A stretch of DNA of 37,759 bases from Corynebacterium sp. (GCA_030450335.1 JAKDIS010000010.1:1-37759), one strand, 5' to 3'; positions 27,619-35,156 are shown, counted from the stretch's first letter. The notes: generated by a model not told the origin, from the sequence alone. Numbers and translations are program-made.

Positions 27619-28341
27619 ATGGACGCCGACGCATCGCCGACGCCGGGAAGTCCCAGGTGGTGGGCGAAGGTGGAGGCCCCCGCCGGCGGACGTGGACGAC
27701 CGCCCGTGCCGACGGGCCGCATCGTCGCCGCGGGCCTGGAACTGCTCGACGACGCCGACGGCCCGGAGTACAGCATCCGCACCGTCGCCTCCCGGCTCGG
27801 TTCGAGTACGGCGACGCTCTACCGGCGCCTCGGCGGCCGCCCCGGGCTGGACGCGCTGATCGTCGACCACGTCCTGGGGGAGGCCGTGGCGCAGGTGCGG
27901 GACGCTCCTGAGGATGCCGACTGGCAGGCAGCCTCGGCGGCGGGCGCGGACGCGATCTTCACCGCGCTCGCCGGCCACCCCGGTGTCGTCCCGCTGCTGG
28001 CCGCGGACGTTCCCCACGGGCCGAACTCCGCACTGCTGCGGGAACGGTTCGTGGCCCGGCTGCTGGAGGCGGGGTTCGACCCGTCCGTGGCGGCGAGGAC
28101 GTACACCACCGTCGCGCACTACACGGTGGGTTTCGCCCTCCAGCTCTCCTTCGCCCCGCCGGAGGCACAGGGGGAGTCCGGCTCAGAGTCCGGCCCTGAG
28201 TCCGGCTCTGTGTCCGGCGCGGCGCCCGACGCACGCTTCCCGGCCACCGCCCGGGTCGCCGCCCACCTCGACGCCGACCTGCGTGAGGAGTTCTCCTTCG
28301 GGTTGTCGATGCTGCTGCGCGGCGTCGCGGCGTCCCGGTAG
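27619..28341 (+). CDS. TetR-family transcriptional regulator
   Basis: A 240-residue regulator. The helix-turn-helix is in IRTVASRLGSSTATLYRRLG, preceded by a Gly/Arg/Pro-rich arm (GGRGRPPVPTGRIVAAGLEL). The C-terminal part is helical, like the TetR class with a ligand pocket. A low-complexity Ser/Gly/Glu stretch (residues about 186-201) is encoded by a 12-bp tandem repeat. ATG 27619 has AGGAGG (27605-27610) at 8 nt. It most likely represses the divergent monooxygenase. Confidence 0.87.
   Translation: MDADASPTPGSPRWWAKVEAPAGGRGRPPVPTGRIVAAGLELLDDADGPEYSIRTVASRLGSSTATLYRRLGGRPGLDALIVDHVLGEAVAQVRDAPEDADWQAASAAGADAIFTALAGHPGVVPLLAADVPHGPNSALLRERFVARLLEAGFDPSVAARTYTTVAHYTVGFALQLSFAPPEAQGESGSESGPESGSVSGAAPDARFPATARVAAHLDADLREEFSFGLSMLLRGVAASR
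28174..28221 (+). repeat. Four 12-bp tandem repeats inside tetR
   Basis: Four imperfect units follow GAGTCCGGCTCA (28174), GAGTCCGGCCCT, GAGTCCGGCTCT and GTGTCCGGCGCG. They encode ESGS, ESGP, ESGS and VSGA. A multiple of three keeps the frame, so copy number could vary without breaking the gene. Confidence 0.8.
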
Positions 28342-28366
28342 TTCGGTGGCCCGGTAGTTCGGTGCC
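28335..28366 (+). repeat. 16-bp tandem duplication over the tetR stop
   Basis: CCGGTAGTTCGGTGGC (28335-28350) is followed directly by a copy differing at one base (28351-28366). The first unit holds the tetR TAG. The duplication ends 12 bp before the ECF-type promoter. Confidence 0.8.
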
Positions 28367-28377
28367 TCAGGGGGCGG

Positions 28378-28405
28378 GGAACCTTTCCGGCCGGCGGGGA
28401 GTCTC
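28378..28405 (+). promoter_or_regulatory. ECF-sigma-type promoter of the 28.5-30.5 kb operon
   Basis: GGAAC (28378-28382), 18 bp, GTCTC (28401-28405). It has the same boxes, spacing and flanks as the esxU promoter (GGGGAACCTTTC and GAGTCTCTCT). It lies 89 bp before the first start codon, against 92 bp at esxU. Confidence 0.7.
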
Positions 28406-28406
28406 T

Positions 28407-28464
28407 CTTGTCACGTTGTAGACAAGTGGATGATCGATGACCCGTGCCGTCGGTGCGCCGACGG
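28407..28464 (+). other. Two hairpins in the leader of the unknown operon
   Basis: CTTGTC/GACAAG (28407-28412 with 28421-28426, 8-nt loop) and CCGTCGG/CCGACGG (28447-28453 with 28458-28464, loop TGCG) are both perfect. They lie in the predicted 5' leader, ahead of the ribosome-binding site at 28478-28484. Confidence 0.5.
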
Positions 28465-28489
28465 TGGCGGGAGGACGAAGGGGGTTTCT

Positions 28490-28807
28490 GTGGCACCGGA
28501 TATCGGCAGGCTCGGGGTGGACGACGGCGCGGCGCAGTCGGCGTTGGCGGAGGCGCTGGTCGCCGTGGGTTCCAGGAAGGCGGAGGTCGCCGCCGCCGCA
28601 CCGCGCAGGACGGCGGCCAGCTACGGTCAGGGGCTGGCGGACCGGGCGGCGCACCTGGTGGAACTGCGGGAGAAGGCCCACCGGGTACGTCTGGCGCACA
28701 TCGACCGGCTGCGGCGTGGACTGGAGACCGCCGCGGGGACGGTCTCGGCGGTGTCGACCACCGAGGGGGACTCGCGGCGCGGGTTCAGTGCGGGGGAGCT
28801 GCGGTGA
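28490..28807 (+). CDS. Small helical protein, unrecognised, first gene of candidate ESX-linked operon
   Basis: A 105-residue Ala/Arg/Glu-rich protein, predicted almost wholly helical (VDDGAAQSALAEALVAVGS; AAHLVELREKAHRVRLAHI), ending GDSRRGFSAGELR. Size and helical hairpin look recall WXG100 or EspC-like type VII substrates, but there is no WXG turn and no YxxxD/E tail. GTG 28490 follows AAGGGGG (28478-28484) at 5 nt. It overlaps the next gene by GTGA (28804-28807). The ECF-type promoter shared with esxU suggests a type VII role; this is inference. Confidence 0.65.
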   Translation: MAPDIGRLGVDDGAAQSALAEALVAVGSRKAEVAAAAPRRTAASYGQGLADRAAHLVELREKAHRVRLAHIDRLRRGLETAAGTVSAVSTTEGDSRRGFSAGELR

Positions 28808-30249
28808 GCGCGGTGCAGGCGGACCAGGCCCGCATCGCCGCGTCGGTGGCGAAGCTCGACGCCTCCGGTCAGCAGGCGACCAGGCTGGCACCGGCGGCTC
28901 TCCCGTGGATCATCACCGGCATCATGACGGCGGCGGACTTCGTCATCGGCATGGTCGGCGGCGACGGTGACGGCGGCGGCGGCGACGGTAAGGACGGTAA
29001 CGACGGTAAGGACGGCGGCAGCGGCAAGAAGGGGAAGGGCGGTTTCTTCGCCGAAGTCCTGGAGACCGGCAAGGACCTGATCACGGGAATCGCCGGCGGG
29101 GTCCTGGCGGACAAGTTGGGCTGGGGCGGCGACGAGGCCGACGAACACGACGGGAACGTGGACCAGGCAGACGACGCGGTGGCCACCTGCGACCGTGTGC
29201 TGGAGTCCATCCAGTCCCTGTGCGCCGACGAGGTGGAGACCTGTGTGGACGGGGCGGTCGCGACGGCCGAGGAGCTCTGTGCCGCCGGGCTGGCGTTGCG
29301 TGCCACTGACCAGGTGGCGTCGCGGGCGCTGCTCCAGATGGCGGCGCAGCTGCTGTGTGGTGCCCGCGACGGGGTGGGGGCGATGTTGGAGGGCAGGAAC
29401 TCCCGTATGGGCGAGTGCATGGACCTCACCATCGCCGAGTGCGCCCCGGCCGCCGAGGAGGGCAACTGCCGGGTTCCCTTGGCCACGGAGCCTGCCCCGG
29501 TGACCGCGGCGCCGGACTGCGATGTCGCACCGGTCCCGACCGAGGTCGCCACCGTCGGTGCCGGGGCAGGCGGCGGGGCGCTGCCGACCCCGGAGCCGTG
29601 TCCGCCGGCGTCCCCGGCCGTCGCCGCCGCCTCGGCCGCAACTTCGACGGCGTCGTTGTCGGGGCTCGTGGGGTCCTCGGTCGCCGCGCCGATGCTGCCG
29701 GACATCTCCGGCCAGGTCGGTGGCCAGGTCAGCGGGTGGATCAAGGGTGCGGTCGAGGGGATTGTGGAGACGGTCGTCGAGGGCGCGGCGAATCTCTCGG
29801 TGGAGAACTCCGGGTCGTTGATCGACATCGACGTGAACCTCTGTCCGCCGGAGCCGTGCGAACCGGAACCCGAGCCGTGCGAACCGGAGCCGGAACCTGA
29901 ACCTGTGCCGGAGCCGTGCGAACCGGAACCCGAGCCGTGCGAGCCGGAACCGGAACCCGAGCCGTGTGACGAGCCGGAGCCGTCCACCGTGGACCCGGAG
30001 AAGGGGTTCGACAAGAGCTCCTACCTCCCCGGGACGGAGACCGCGGCCACCCCGGCGGAGGCACCCGCCACGGATGCGGCGCCGGTGGAGACTCCGCCGG
30101 TCGGTACCGCGGCGGTGGAGACCCCGGAGCCGTCGTCCGGGGACGACGGCTGGGTGCCTGACCTGTGGACCACCGGTGAGAAGTCCGCCGAACAGCCCGG
30201 CGAGGTCGGTCAGGACGCACCATCGGTGCAGAGGAGTGAGCAGTGGTGA
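28804..30249 (+). CDS. Large Cys- and Pro/Glu-rich protein, unrecognised, candidate secreted effector
   Basis: A 481-residue protein of unknown family. In order: a short helical N-terminus; a hydrophobic segment at about 31-52 (LPWIITGIMTAADFVIGMVG); a Gly/Asp/Lys linker (53-80); an amphipathic helix (FFAEVLETGKDLITGIAGGV); a helical domain at about 118-225 with eight cysteines (ATCDRVLESIQSLC, ETCVDGAVATAEELC); an Ala/Pro linker; a second amphipathic region (ISGQVGGQVSGWIKGAVEGI); Cys-Glu-Pro repeats (about 350-393); and an acidic Pro/Thr tail with two Trp. About 16 cysteines suggest disulfides outside the cytosol, yet there is no Sec signal peptide or LPXTG. It is flanked and overlapped by two small helical genes, like some type VII effectors with partner proteins. 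No toxin domain was recognised. Confidence 0.7.
   Translation: MSAVQADQARIAASVAKLDASGQQATRLAPAALPWIITGIMTAADFVIGMVGGDGDGGGGDGKDGNDGKDGGSGKKGKGGFFAEVLETGKDLITGIAGGVLADKLGWGGDEADEHDGNVDQADDAVATCDRVLESIQSLCADEVETCVDGAVATAEELCAAGLALRATDQVASRALLQMAAQLLCGARDGVGAMLEGRNSRMGECMDLTIAECAPAAEEGNCRVPLATEPAPVTAAPDCDVAPVPTEVATVGAGAGGGALPTPEPCPPASPAVAAASAATSTASLSGLVGSSVAAPMLPDISGQVGGQVSGWIKGAVEGIVETVVEGAANLSVENSGSLIDIDVNLCPPEPCEPEPEPCEPEPEPEPVPEPCEPEPEPCEPEPEPEPCDEPEPSTVDPEKGFDKSSYLPGTETAATPAEAPATDAAPVETPPVGTAAVETPEPSSGDDGWVPDLWTTGEKSAEQPGEVGQDAPSVQRSEQW
29851..29982 (+). repeat. Tandem repeats encoding Cys-Glu-Pro motifs
   Basis: Units such as GAGCCGTGCGAACCGGAACC recur about six times, encoding EPC followed by EPEPEP runs (six EPC or near-EPC steps, five of them with Cys). 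Third-base changes (GAA/GAG, CCC/CCG) separate the copies, so the repeat is partly diverged at DNA level but kept as protein. Confidence 0.85.
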
Positions 30250-30479
30250 ACAAGAACCCGATAGAGGCGGCGTTGGAGGGCTACGTCAGGGAGGTCGGTG
30301 AGGCCACCGGGCGGTTCCAACGTCAGATGGACGAGGCCACGGAGCTGCTCGGCGAGCTCGGCGACCTCAGTGAACTACTCGAGGACACCGCCACCGCGAC
30401 CACCGACAACAACGATGTGGTGCGGCGGCAGGACGCCGCCGGGCGTCCCCCGCGGCGGAGCCCGGGGATCTTCGACTGA
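30243..30479 (+). CDS. Small helical protein, unrecognised, third gene of candidate ESX-linked operon
   Basis: A 77-78-residue acidic helical protein (NPIEAALEGYVREVGEATGR, QMDEATELLGELGDLSELLE) with a basic Arg/Pro end (RRQDAAGRPPRRSPGIFD). Two GTG codons (30243, 30246) can start it. GAGGAG (30231-30236) fits either, and the second makes a GTGA overlap with the upstream stop. The heptad-like Leu spacing suggests a coiled coil or a partner for the large protein. Its stop faces the hydrolase-fold gene across 16 bp. No family was recognised. Confidence 0.65.
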   Translation: MVNKNPIEAALEGYVREVGEATGRFQRQMDEATELLGELGDLSELLEDTATATTDNNDVVRRQDAAGRPPRRSPGIFD

Positions 30480-30495
30480 CCCGGGGTGGCGGCGC

Positions 30496-31392
30496 TCAGG
30501 CGTGCAGGGCCTTGTTCACCGCGTCGATCGGGTCGGCGAACTCCGGGAGGCTCTCGAAGAGCTCACCGCGGCTCATCACCTGCGACTTCTTGATCTCGGC
30601 CTCGGGGTCGCGGAAGGCGGCGTAGTGCTTGTCGTCCTCGGCGAGCACGAAGCCGGTCATCAGGGCGCGGATGAAGTCCTGCGCCGCCAGCTCCAGCCCA
30701 CTGTTCGTGGTGAGGAACTTGCGGATGACCTTCTCGTGGAAGCCGGTGGACGACGCCTTGTCGATGCGACGGAACACCGCCTCGCCACCCCAGAGGGCGG
30801 CGACGCGCTCCGGCTCGCCGGCCTCGATGCCCAGGGTGCGTCCCGGTGCCAGCACCAGACCGGGGGCCTGGACGTGCCGGGCCGCCTGGTAGCAGCTCGG
30901 CGCGGTGTCCGACGGGTGCACGGCGATGACACCGGCGACCGTCGGACGGTCGCGGTAGCGCTTCTTCGCCGGCTCCGCGGCCGCCCGGCCGGTGGCCGCG
31001 AGGATCGCCGCGCCGGCGCCCATGCCGTGCCCGGCGAAGAAGAGCTTGCTCGGGTCCACGGTGATGTTGCCGACACCCAGGCGCACACCCGAGAGGATCT
31101 GCAGGCAGGACTCCAGGTCCGAGGCGAAGCCCCGGTGGTTCGGCAACAGGCCGCGCTCGGTGTCCGGGGCGGCCACGGCAATGCCCCAGCTGGCCAGGTG
31201 GCGCAGGGTGCCGTGATAGGCGTCCACGCCGACGCGCCAGTCGTGGCCGAAGGCCACACCGGCGATCGCCTTGCCCTCGGCAGGCGTGTAGATACGGCCG
31301 GGAATGCCGGCGAAGTCGAGTTCGCCGACCAGGACCCTGTGCGGGCCCCGCTTCTCCAACCGGGGGACCAGGTTCTTCGCGTTGTCTGCCAC
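30496..31392 (-). CDS. Alpha/beta-hydrolase-fold protein lacking the nucleophile
   Basis: A 298-residue protein related to dienelactone hydrolase and poly-ester-type hydrolases. It has IPGRIYTPAEGKAIAGVAFGHDW, the helix SDLESCLQILSG, and the expected nucleophile elbow at 111-115. The elbow reads G-H-G-M-G where active members have G-H-S-M-G, so the nucleophilic Ser is replaced by Gly113 (codon GGC). It is probably inactive as a serine hydrolase or has another role. GTG 31392 was chosen because TAGGCT lies 7 nt before it with no Shine-Dalgarno sequence (leaderless). The longer open frame upstream is antisense to glmS. Confidence 0.75.
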   Translation of the reverse strand: MADNAKNLVPRLEKRGPHRVLVGELDFAGIPGRIYTPAEGKAIAGVAFGHDWRVGVDAYHGTLRHLASWGIAVAAPDTERGLLPNHRGFASDLESCLQILSGVRLGVGNITVDPSKLFFAGHGMGAGAAILAATGRAAAEPAKKRYRDRPTVAGVIAVHPSDTAPSCYQAARHVQAPGLVLAPGRTLGIEAGEPERVAALWGGEAVFRRIDKASSTGFHEKVIRKFLTTNSGLELAAQDFIRALMTGFVLAEDDKHYAAFRDPEAEIKKSQVMSRGELFESLPEFADPIDAVNKALHA

Positions 31393-31399
31393 GTCACTC

Positions 31400-31405
31400 A
31401 GCCTA
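31400..31405 (-). promoter_or_regulatory. -10 box of the hydrolase-fold gene
   Basis: TAGGCT on the minus strand, with 7 nt to GTG 31392, fits a leaderless transcript. The gene is divergent from glmS, with 132 bp between the starts. Confidence 0.45.
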
Positions 31406-31510
31406 GTTGATAGCTCCACGACGCGGGGCGAGGGTCGGGAACAACCGCGCTCAACCGACCCGGAGGGGTGGACAACGGGGATGCGCTTCACGGGTGTCCG
31501 GGGCGACCAG

Positions 31511-31516
31511 TATTGT
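31511..31516 (+). promoter_or_regulatory. glmS -10 box, leaderless transcript
   Basis: TATTGT is 8 nt before ATG 31525, and there is no Shine-Dalgarno sequence. The -35 is weak. No glmS ribozyme-like sequence was recognised, and a leaderless mRNA would leave no room for one. Confidence 0.5.
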
Positions 31517-31524
31517 TGTCCAGT

Positions 31525-33399
31525 ATGTGTGGCATCGTTGGATACATCGGAAGCGCCCGTAGCTCCGCAAAGGCGCTCGACATCGGTCTCGAGGCGCTGG
31601 CCAGGATGGAGTACCGCGGGTACGACTCCGCCGGAATCGCCGTCGTCTCGGACGGCGACATCGAGGTCGAGAAGAAGGCCGGCAAGTTGGCGAACCTGCA
31701 GCAGCGCATCGCCGAGACCGGCCGCGAGCGGTTCACCGGCAAGGCCTGCATCGGCCACACCCGTTGGGCCACGCACGGGCGTCCGAACGACGTCAACGCC
31801 CACCCGCACGTCTCCTTCGACGGCAAGGCCGTGATCGTCCACAACGGCATCATCGAGAACTTCGCACCGCTGCGTGCCGAGGTCGAGGCCGCGGGCATCG
31901 AGATGACCAGTGAGACCGACTCCGAGGTCGCCGCCCACCTGCTCGCCCTGGCCTACGCCGCCGGCCCGACGGCCGGTGACCTGGAGGCGTCCGCGCTGGC
32001 GGTGCTGCGCCGCCTGGAGGGCGCGTTCACCGTCCTGTTCGCCCACGCCGAGGAGCCGGGCAAGATCGTCGCCGGCCGCCACTCCACCCCGCTGATCGTG
32101 GGCGTGGGGGAGGACGGCATGTTCCTGGGCTCCGACGTCGCCGGTTTCATCGCCCACACCCGTGAGGCAGTGGAGCTCGACGACGACAGCGCCGTGGTCA
32201 TCACCGACCACGACTACCGCGTCATGGACTTCGACGGCACGCCCACCGAGGGCCGCCCGTTCACCATCGACTGGGACCTCGCCGCCGCGGAGAAGGGTGG
32301 TTTCGACTCCTTCATGATGAAGGAGATCTTCGACCAGCCCGCCGCCGTGCGCGACACCCTCGCCGGCCACTTCGACGACGGCCGGGTGGTGCTCGACGAG
32401 CAGCGCCTGTCGGACGACGACCTCCGTCAGATTGAGAAGGTCTTCGTGGTGGCCTGCGGTTCGGCGTACCACTCCGGCCTGCTGGCGAAGTACGCCATCG
32501 AGCACTGGGTGCGCCTGCCCGTGGAGATCGAGGTCGCCAGCGAGTTCCGCTACCGCGACCCGGTGCTCGACCGGCAGACGCTGGTCGTGGCCGTCTCCCA
32601 GTCCGGCGAGACCGCGGACACCCTGGAGGCCGTCCGGCACGCCAAGAAGCAGGGCGCACGCGTCCTGGCGGTGTGCAACACCAACGGTTCGCAGATCCCG
32701 CGCGAGGCGGACGCGGTGCTCTACACCCACGCCGGCCCGGAGATCGGCGTGGCGTCCACGAAGGCCTTCCTGGCGCAGGTCGCGGCGAACTACATCGTGG
32801 GCCTCGCACTGGCCCAGGCCCGCGGCACGAAGTTCTCCGACGAGATCGAGGCGATCTACCAGCAGCTCGAGGAGATCCCGGGCAAGATCGAGCAGGTCCT
32901 GGAACTCAAGGACAAGGTCCTGGACCTGGCCGCGGAGCTCGGCCCGATCCCCACGATGCTCTTCCTGGGCCGCCACGTGGGTTACCCGGTGGCGCTGGAG
33001 GGTGCCCTCAAGCTCAAGGAGCTGGCGTACATCCACGCCGAGGGGTTCCCCGCCGGCGAGCTCAAGCACGGCCCGATCGCCCTGATCGAGGACGACCTGC
33101 CGGTGGTCGTGGTCGTGCCGTCGCCGCAGGGCCGGGAGATCCTGCACTCCAAGATCGTGACGAACATCCAGGAGATCCGCGCCCGCGGTGCCCGGACCAT
33201 CGTGATCGCCGAGGAGGGCGACGAGGCCGTGCGCCCGTTCGCCAACGACCTGCTCGAGATCCCGCAGTGCCCCACGCTGCTGCAGCCGCTGCTGTCGACA
33301 ATTCCCCTGCAGTTCCTGTCTGCGGAGATCGCCCGCCAGTGCGGCAACACCGACATCGACAAGCCGCGTAACCTCGCCAAGTCCGTGACGGTGGAGTAG
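31525..33399 (+). CDS. glmS: Glutamine-fructose-6-phosphate aminotransferase GlmS
   Basis: GlmS makes glucosamine-6-phosphate from fructose-6-phosphate and glutamine, the first step toward UDP-GlcNAc. The 624-residue protein starts MCGIVGYIG; Cys2 becomes the N-terminal nucleophile of the glutaminase domain, which also has GHTRWATHGRPNDVNAHPH. Two SIS sugar-isomerase domains follow, with VACGSAYHSG, VSQSGETADTLEA, EIGVASTKAF and LGRHVGYPVALEGALKLKE. The end NLAKSVTVE is the conserved C-terminus. alr follows after 17 bp, so cell-wall precursor genes are grouped. The start at 31525 is fixed by the required Met-Cys. Confidence 0.98.
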   Translation: MCGIVGYIGSARSSAKALDIGLEALARMEYRGYDSAGIAVVSDGDIEVEKKAGKLANLQQRIAETGRERFTGKACIGHTRWATHGRPNDVNAHPHVSFDGKAVIVHNGIIENFAPLRAEVEAAGIEMTSETDSEVAAHLLALAYAAGPTAGDLEASALAVLRRLEGAFTVLFAHAEEPGKIVAGRHSTPLIVGVGEDGMFLGSDVAGFIAHTREAVELDDDSAVVITDHDYRVMDFDGTPTEGRPFTIDWDLAAAEKGGFDSFMMKEIFDQPAAVRDTLAGHFDDGRVVLDEQRLSDDDLRQIEKVFVVACGSAYHSGLLAKYAIEHWVRLPVEIEVASEFRYRDPVLDRQTLVVAVSQSGETADTLEAVRHAKKQGARVLAVCNTNGSQIPREADAVLYTHAGPEIGVASTKAFLAQVAANYIVGLALAQARGTKFSDEIEAIYQQLEEIPGKIEQVLELKDKVLDLAAELGPIPTMLFLGRHVGYPVALEGALKLKELAYIHAEGFPAGELKHGPIALIEDDLPVVVVVPSPQGREILHSKIVTNIQEIRARGARTIVIAEEGDEAVRPFANDLLEIPQCPTLLQPLLSTIPLQFLSAEIARQCGNTDIDKPRNLAKSVTVE

Positions 33400-33416
33400 G
33401 ACCGGTACCTGCGCTG

Positions 33417-35156
33417 ATGAGCGAACTACCCGGCACCGACCCGTATCCGCTGGCCGAGCTCGTCGTCGACCTGGACGCCGTCGACCACAACGTGCGCACC
33501 CTGGTGCGGGTCGCCGCGCCCGCCGGGGTGATGGCGATCGTCAAGGCCGACGGCTACAACCACGGCATGGTGGACGTCGCCCGCACCGCGGTGGACGCCG
33601 GGGCGGCGGCGCTGGGCGTCGCCACGCTCGGCGAGGCGGTGGCGCTGCGCGACGCCGGGATCCACGCCCCGGTCACGGCGTGGATGTGGCTGCCGGACGT
33701 CGCGCTCGGGCACGTGGCCGCGGCCTGCGCGGCCGACGTCACCCTGGGCGTTCCCTCCGTGGAGCACCTCCTCGCCGCGGTGGACGCCTCGCGTACGGCC
33801 GTCGCCGGCGGGGCGTCCCCCCTGTCGGTCGGCCTGATGGCGGACACCGGCCTCTCGCGTTCGGGTATCGAGGCCGCCCGGTGGGACGAGGCCGTGCGGA
33901 TCGCGGTGGACGCGGTCGACGAGGGCGTGCTCACCGTCAGCGGCGTGCTGTCGCACCTGGCCGTCGCCGACGACCCGTCCTCCCCGGTCACCGACCTGCA
34001 GGCGGCACGGTTCACCGACGCCGTGCAGGCCTGCCGGGCGGCGGGGCTGGACGTTCCGGTGAACCACCTCGCCAACACCCCGGCGACGTTGACGCGTCCC
34101 GACCTGCGCCACGAGATGGTGCGCCCGGGCGTGAGCGTCTACGGCGTCTACGCGGTCGACCCGACGGTGATCCCGGTGGGGGAGTCCGGCCCGGTGGAGC
34201 TGCGCGAGGCGATGACGGTGCGCGCCCGGGTGGTCACCACCCGCGTCGTCCCGGAAGGGGAGGGCGTGAGTTACGGGCACCTGTGGCGTGCCCCGCGCGA
34301 CACCCGCACCGCCGTAGTGGCGATGGGTTACGCCGACGGGCTGCCGCGTAGCCTGTCGGGACGATTCGGCGTGACCGTCGACGGCACCTGGTACCCGCAG
34401 ATCGGGCGGGTGTGCATGGACCAGGTCGTGGTCGACCTCGGTCCTGCGCACGAGGACGGCCCCGGCGCCGCGGTACGTCCCGGCGACTGGGCGGTGGTCT
34501 TCGGTCAGGGCGGACGCTCCGTCGAGGAGATCGCCGGGGCCGCCGACACCATCGCCTACGAGGTGCTCACGATGCCGCGTGGACGCCTGTCGCGTCGCAC
34601 GCTGCCGGTGCGCGGCGTCTTCGACCCCGCAGACGCCGAGGAGGGCTCGGTGGAGGTAACCTCCGCCGAGCAGATGCGTGACCTGGGTCGTCAGCTGGGG
34701 CGCACCCTGCGCGCCGGCGACGTGGTGGTGCTGACCGGTGCCCTGGGTGCCGGAAAGACGACCGTGACGCAGGGCATCGCCGCCGGGCTGGAGGTCAGGG
34801 GCCGGGTGCAGTCGCCGACGTTCACGATCATCCGCGAGCACCGGCCGGGTCCGGACTCCGCGCGCCCGGGCCTGCTGCACATGGACGCCTACCGGCTGCT
34901 CGGCGAGCAGGCGCACGACGGCACCACGCCCTCGCCGGACGTGGTCCTCGACGCCCTGGAGTCCCTCGACATCGACGCGGACCTGGAGGACCGGGTCCTG
35001 GTGGCCGAGTGGGGCCGCGGGGTCGTGGAGTCCCTGGCTCCGACGCGGTGGATCGACGTGGAGATCGACCGGGGGGAGGTCGACGACATCGGCGACATTG
35101 CCGGCGATACGACCGAACCTCCGAGGATCCTACGTTGGCGCTGGTCACAGAGGTAG
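33417..35156 (+). CDS. alr-tsaE: Fused alanine racemase and TsaE ATPase (Alr-TsaE)
   Basis: One 579-residue frame holds two enzymes. Residues 1 to about 405 are alanine racemase, which makes D-Ala for peptidoglycan: PLP lysine K43 in IVKADGYNHG, catalytic Tyr near 286 in GVSYGHLWRAP, and GRVCMDQVVVDLG. Residues 412-579 are TsaE, the ATPase of the t6A tRNA complex: Walker A GALGAGKTT at 441-449 (Lys447), SPTFTIIREH, LLHMDAYRL and VLVAEWGRG. No stop separates them. At the joint, GAGGAGGG (34638-34645) stands 4 nt before an in-frame GTG (34650) that begins VEVTSAEQMRDLG, a good TsaE start, so free TsaE may also be made. NCBI-type annotations of such Alr/TsaE fusions exist in related genera, as far as I recall. 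Confidence 0.93.
   Translation: MSELPGTDPYPLAELVVDLDAVDHNVRTLVRVAAPAGVMAIVKADGYNHGMVDVARTAVDAGAAALGVATLGEAVALRDAGIHAPVTAWMWLPDVALGHVAAACAADVTLGVPSVEHLLAAVDASRTAVAGGASPLSVGLMADTGLSRSGIEAARWDEAVRIAVDAVDEGVLTVSGVLSHLAVADDPSSPVTDLQAARFTDAVQACRAAGLDVPVNHLANTPATLTRPDLRHEMVRPGVSVYGVYAVDPTVIPVGESGPVELREAMTVRARVVTTRVVPEGEGVSYGHLWRAPRDTRTAVVAMGYADGLPRSLSGRFGVTVDGTWYPQIGRVCMDQVVVDLGPAHEDGPGAAVRPGDWAVVFGQGGRSVEEIAGAADTIAYEVLTMPRGRLSRRTLPVRGVFDPADAEEGSVEVTSAEQMRDLGRQLGRTLRAGDVVVLTGALGAGKTTVTQGIAAGLEVRGRVQSPTFTIIREHRPGPDSARPGLLHMDAYRLLGEQAHDGTTPSPDVVLDALESLDIDADLEDRVLVAEWGRGVVESLAPTRWIDVEIDRGEVDDIGDIAGDTTEPPRILRWRWSQR
34638..34652 (+). promoter_or_regulatory. Internal ribosome-binding site and GTG for TsaE
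   Basis: GAGGAGGG, spacer CTCG, then GTG in frame with the TsaE domain. It is stronger than anything before the alr start itself. Likely the ancestral tsaE start kept after the alr stop was lost. Confidence 0.55.

Noticed and set aside
29851..29982. CRISPR-like array
   Set aside because: Units are adjacent, in frame and code for EPC repeats; there are no unique spacers and no cas genes.
31440..31524. glmS ribozyme or riboswitch before glmS
   Set aside because: The likely transcript starts at the ATG, and no ribozyme core sequence is seen.
31393..33147. Long minus-strand extension of the hydrolase-fold gene
   Set aside because: It runs antisense through glmS with a low-complexity sequence; the family N-terminus and -10 box fit GTG 31392.
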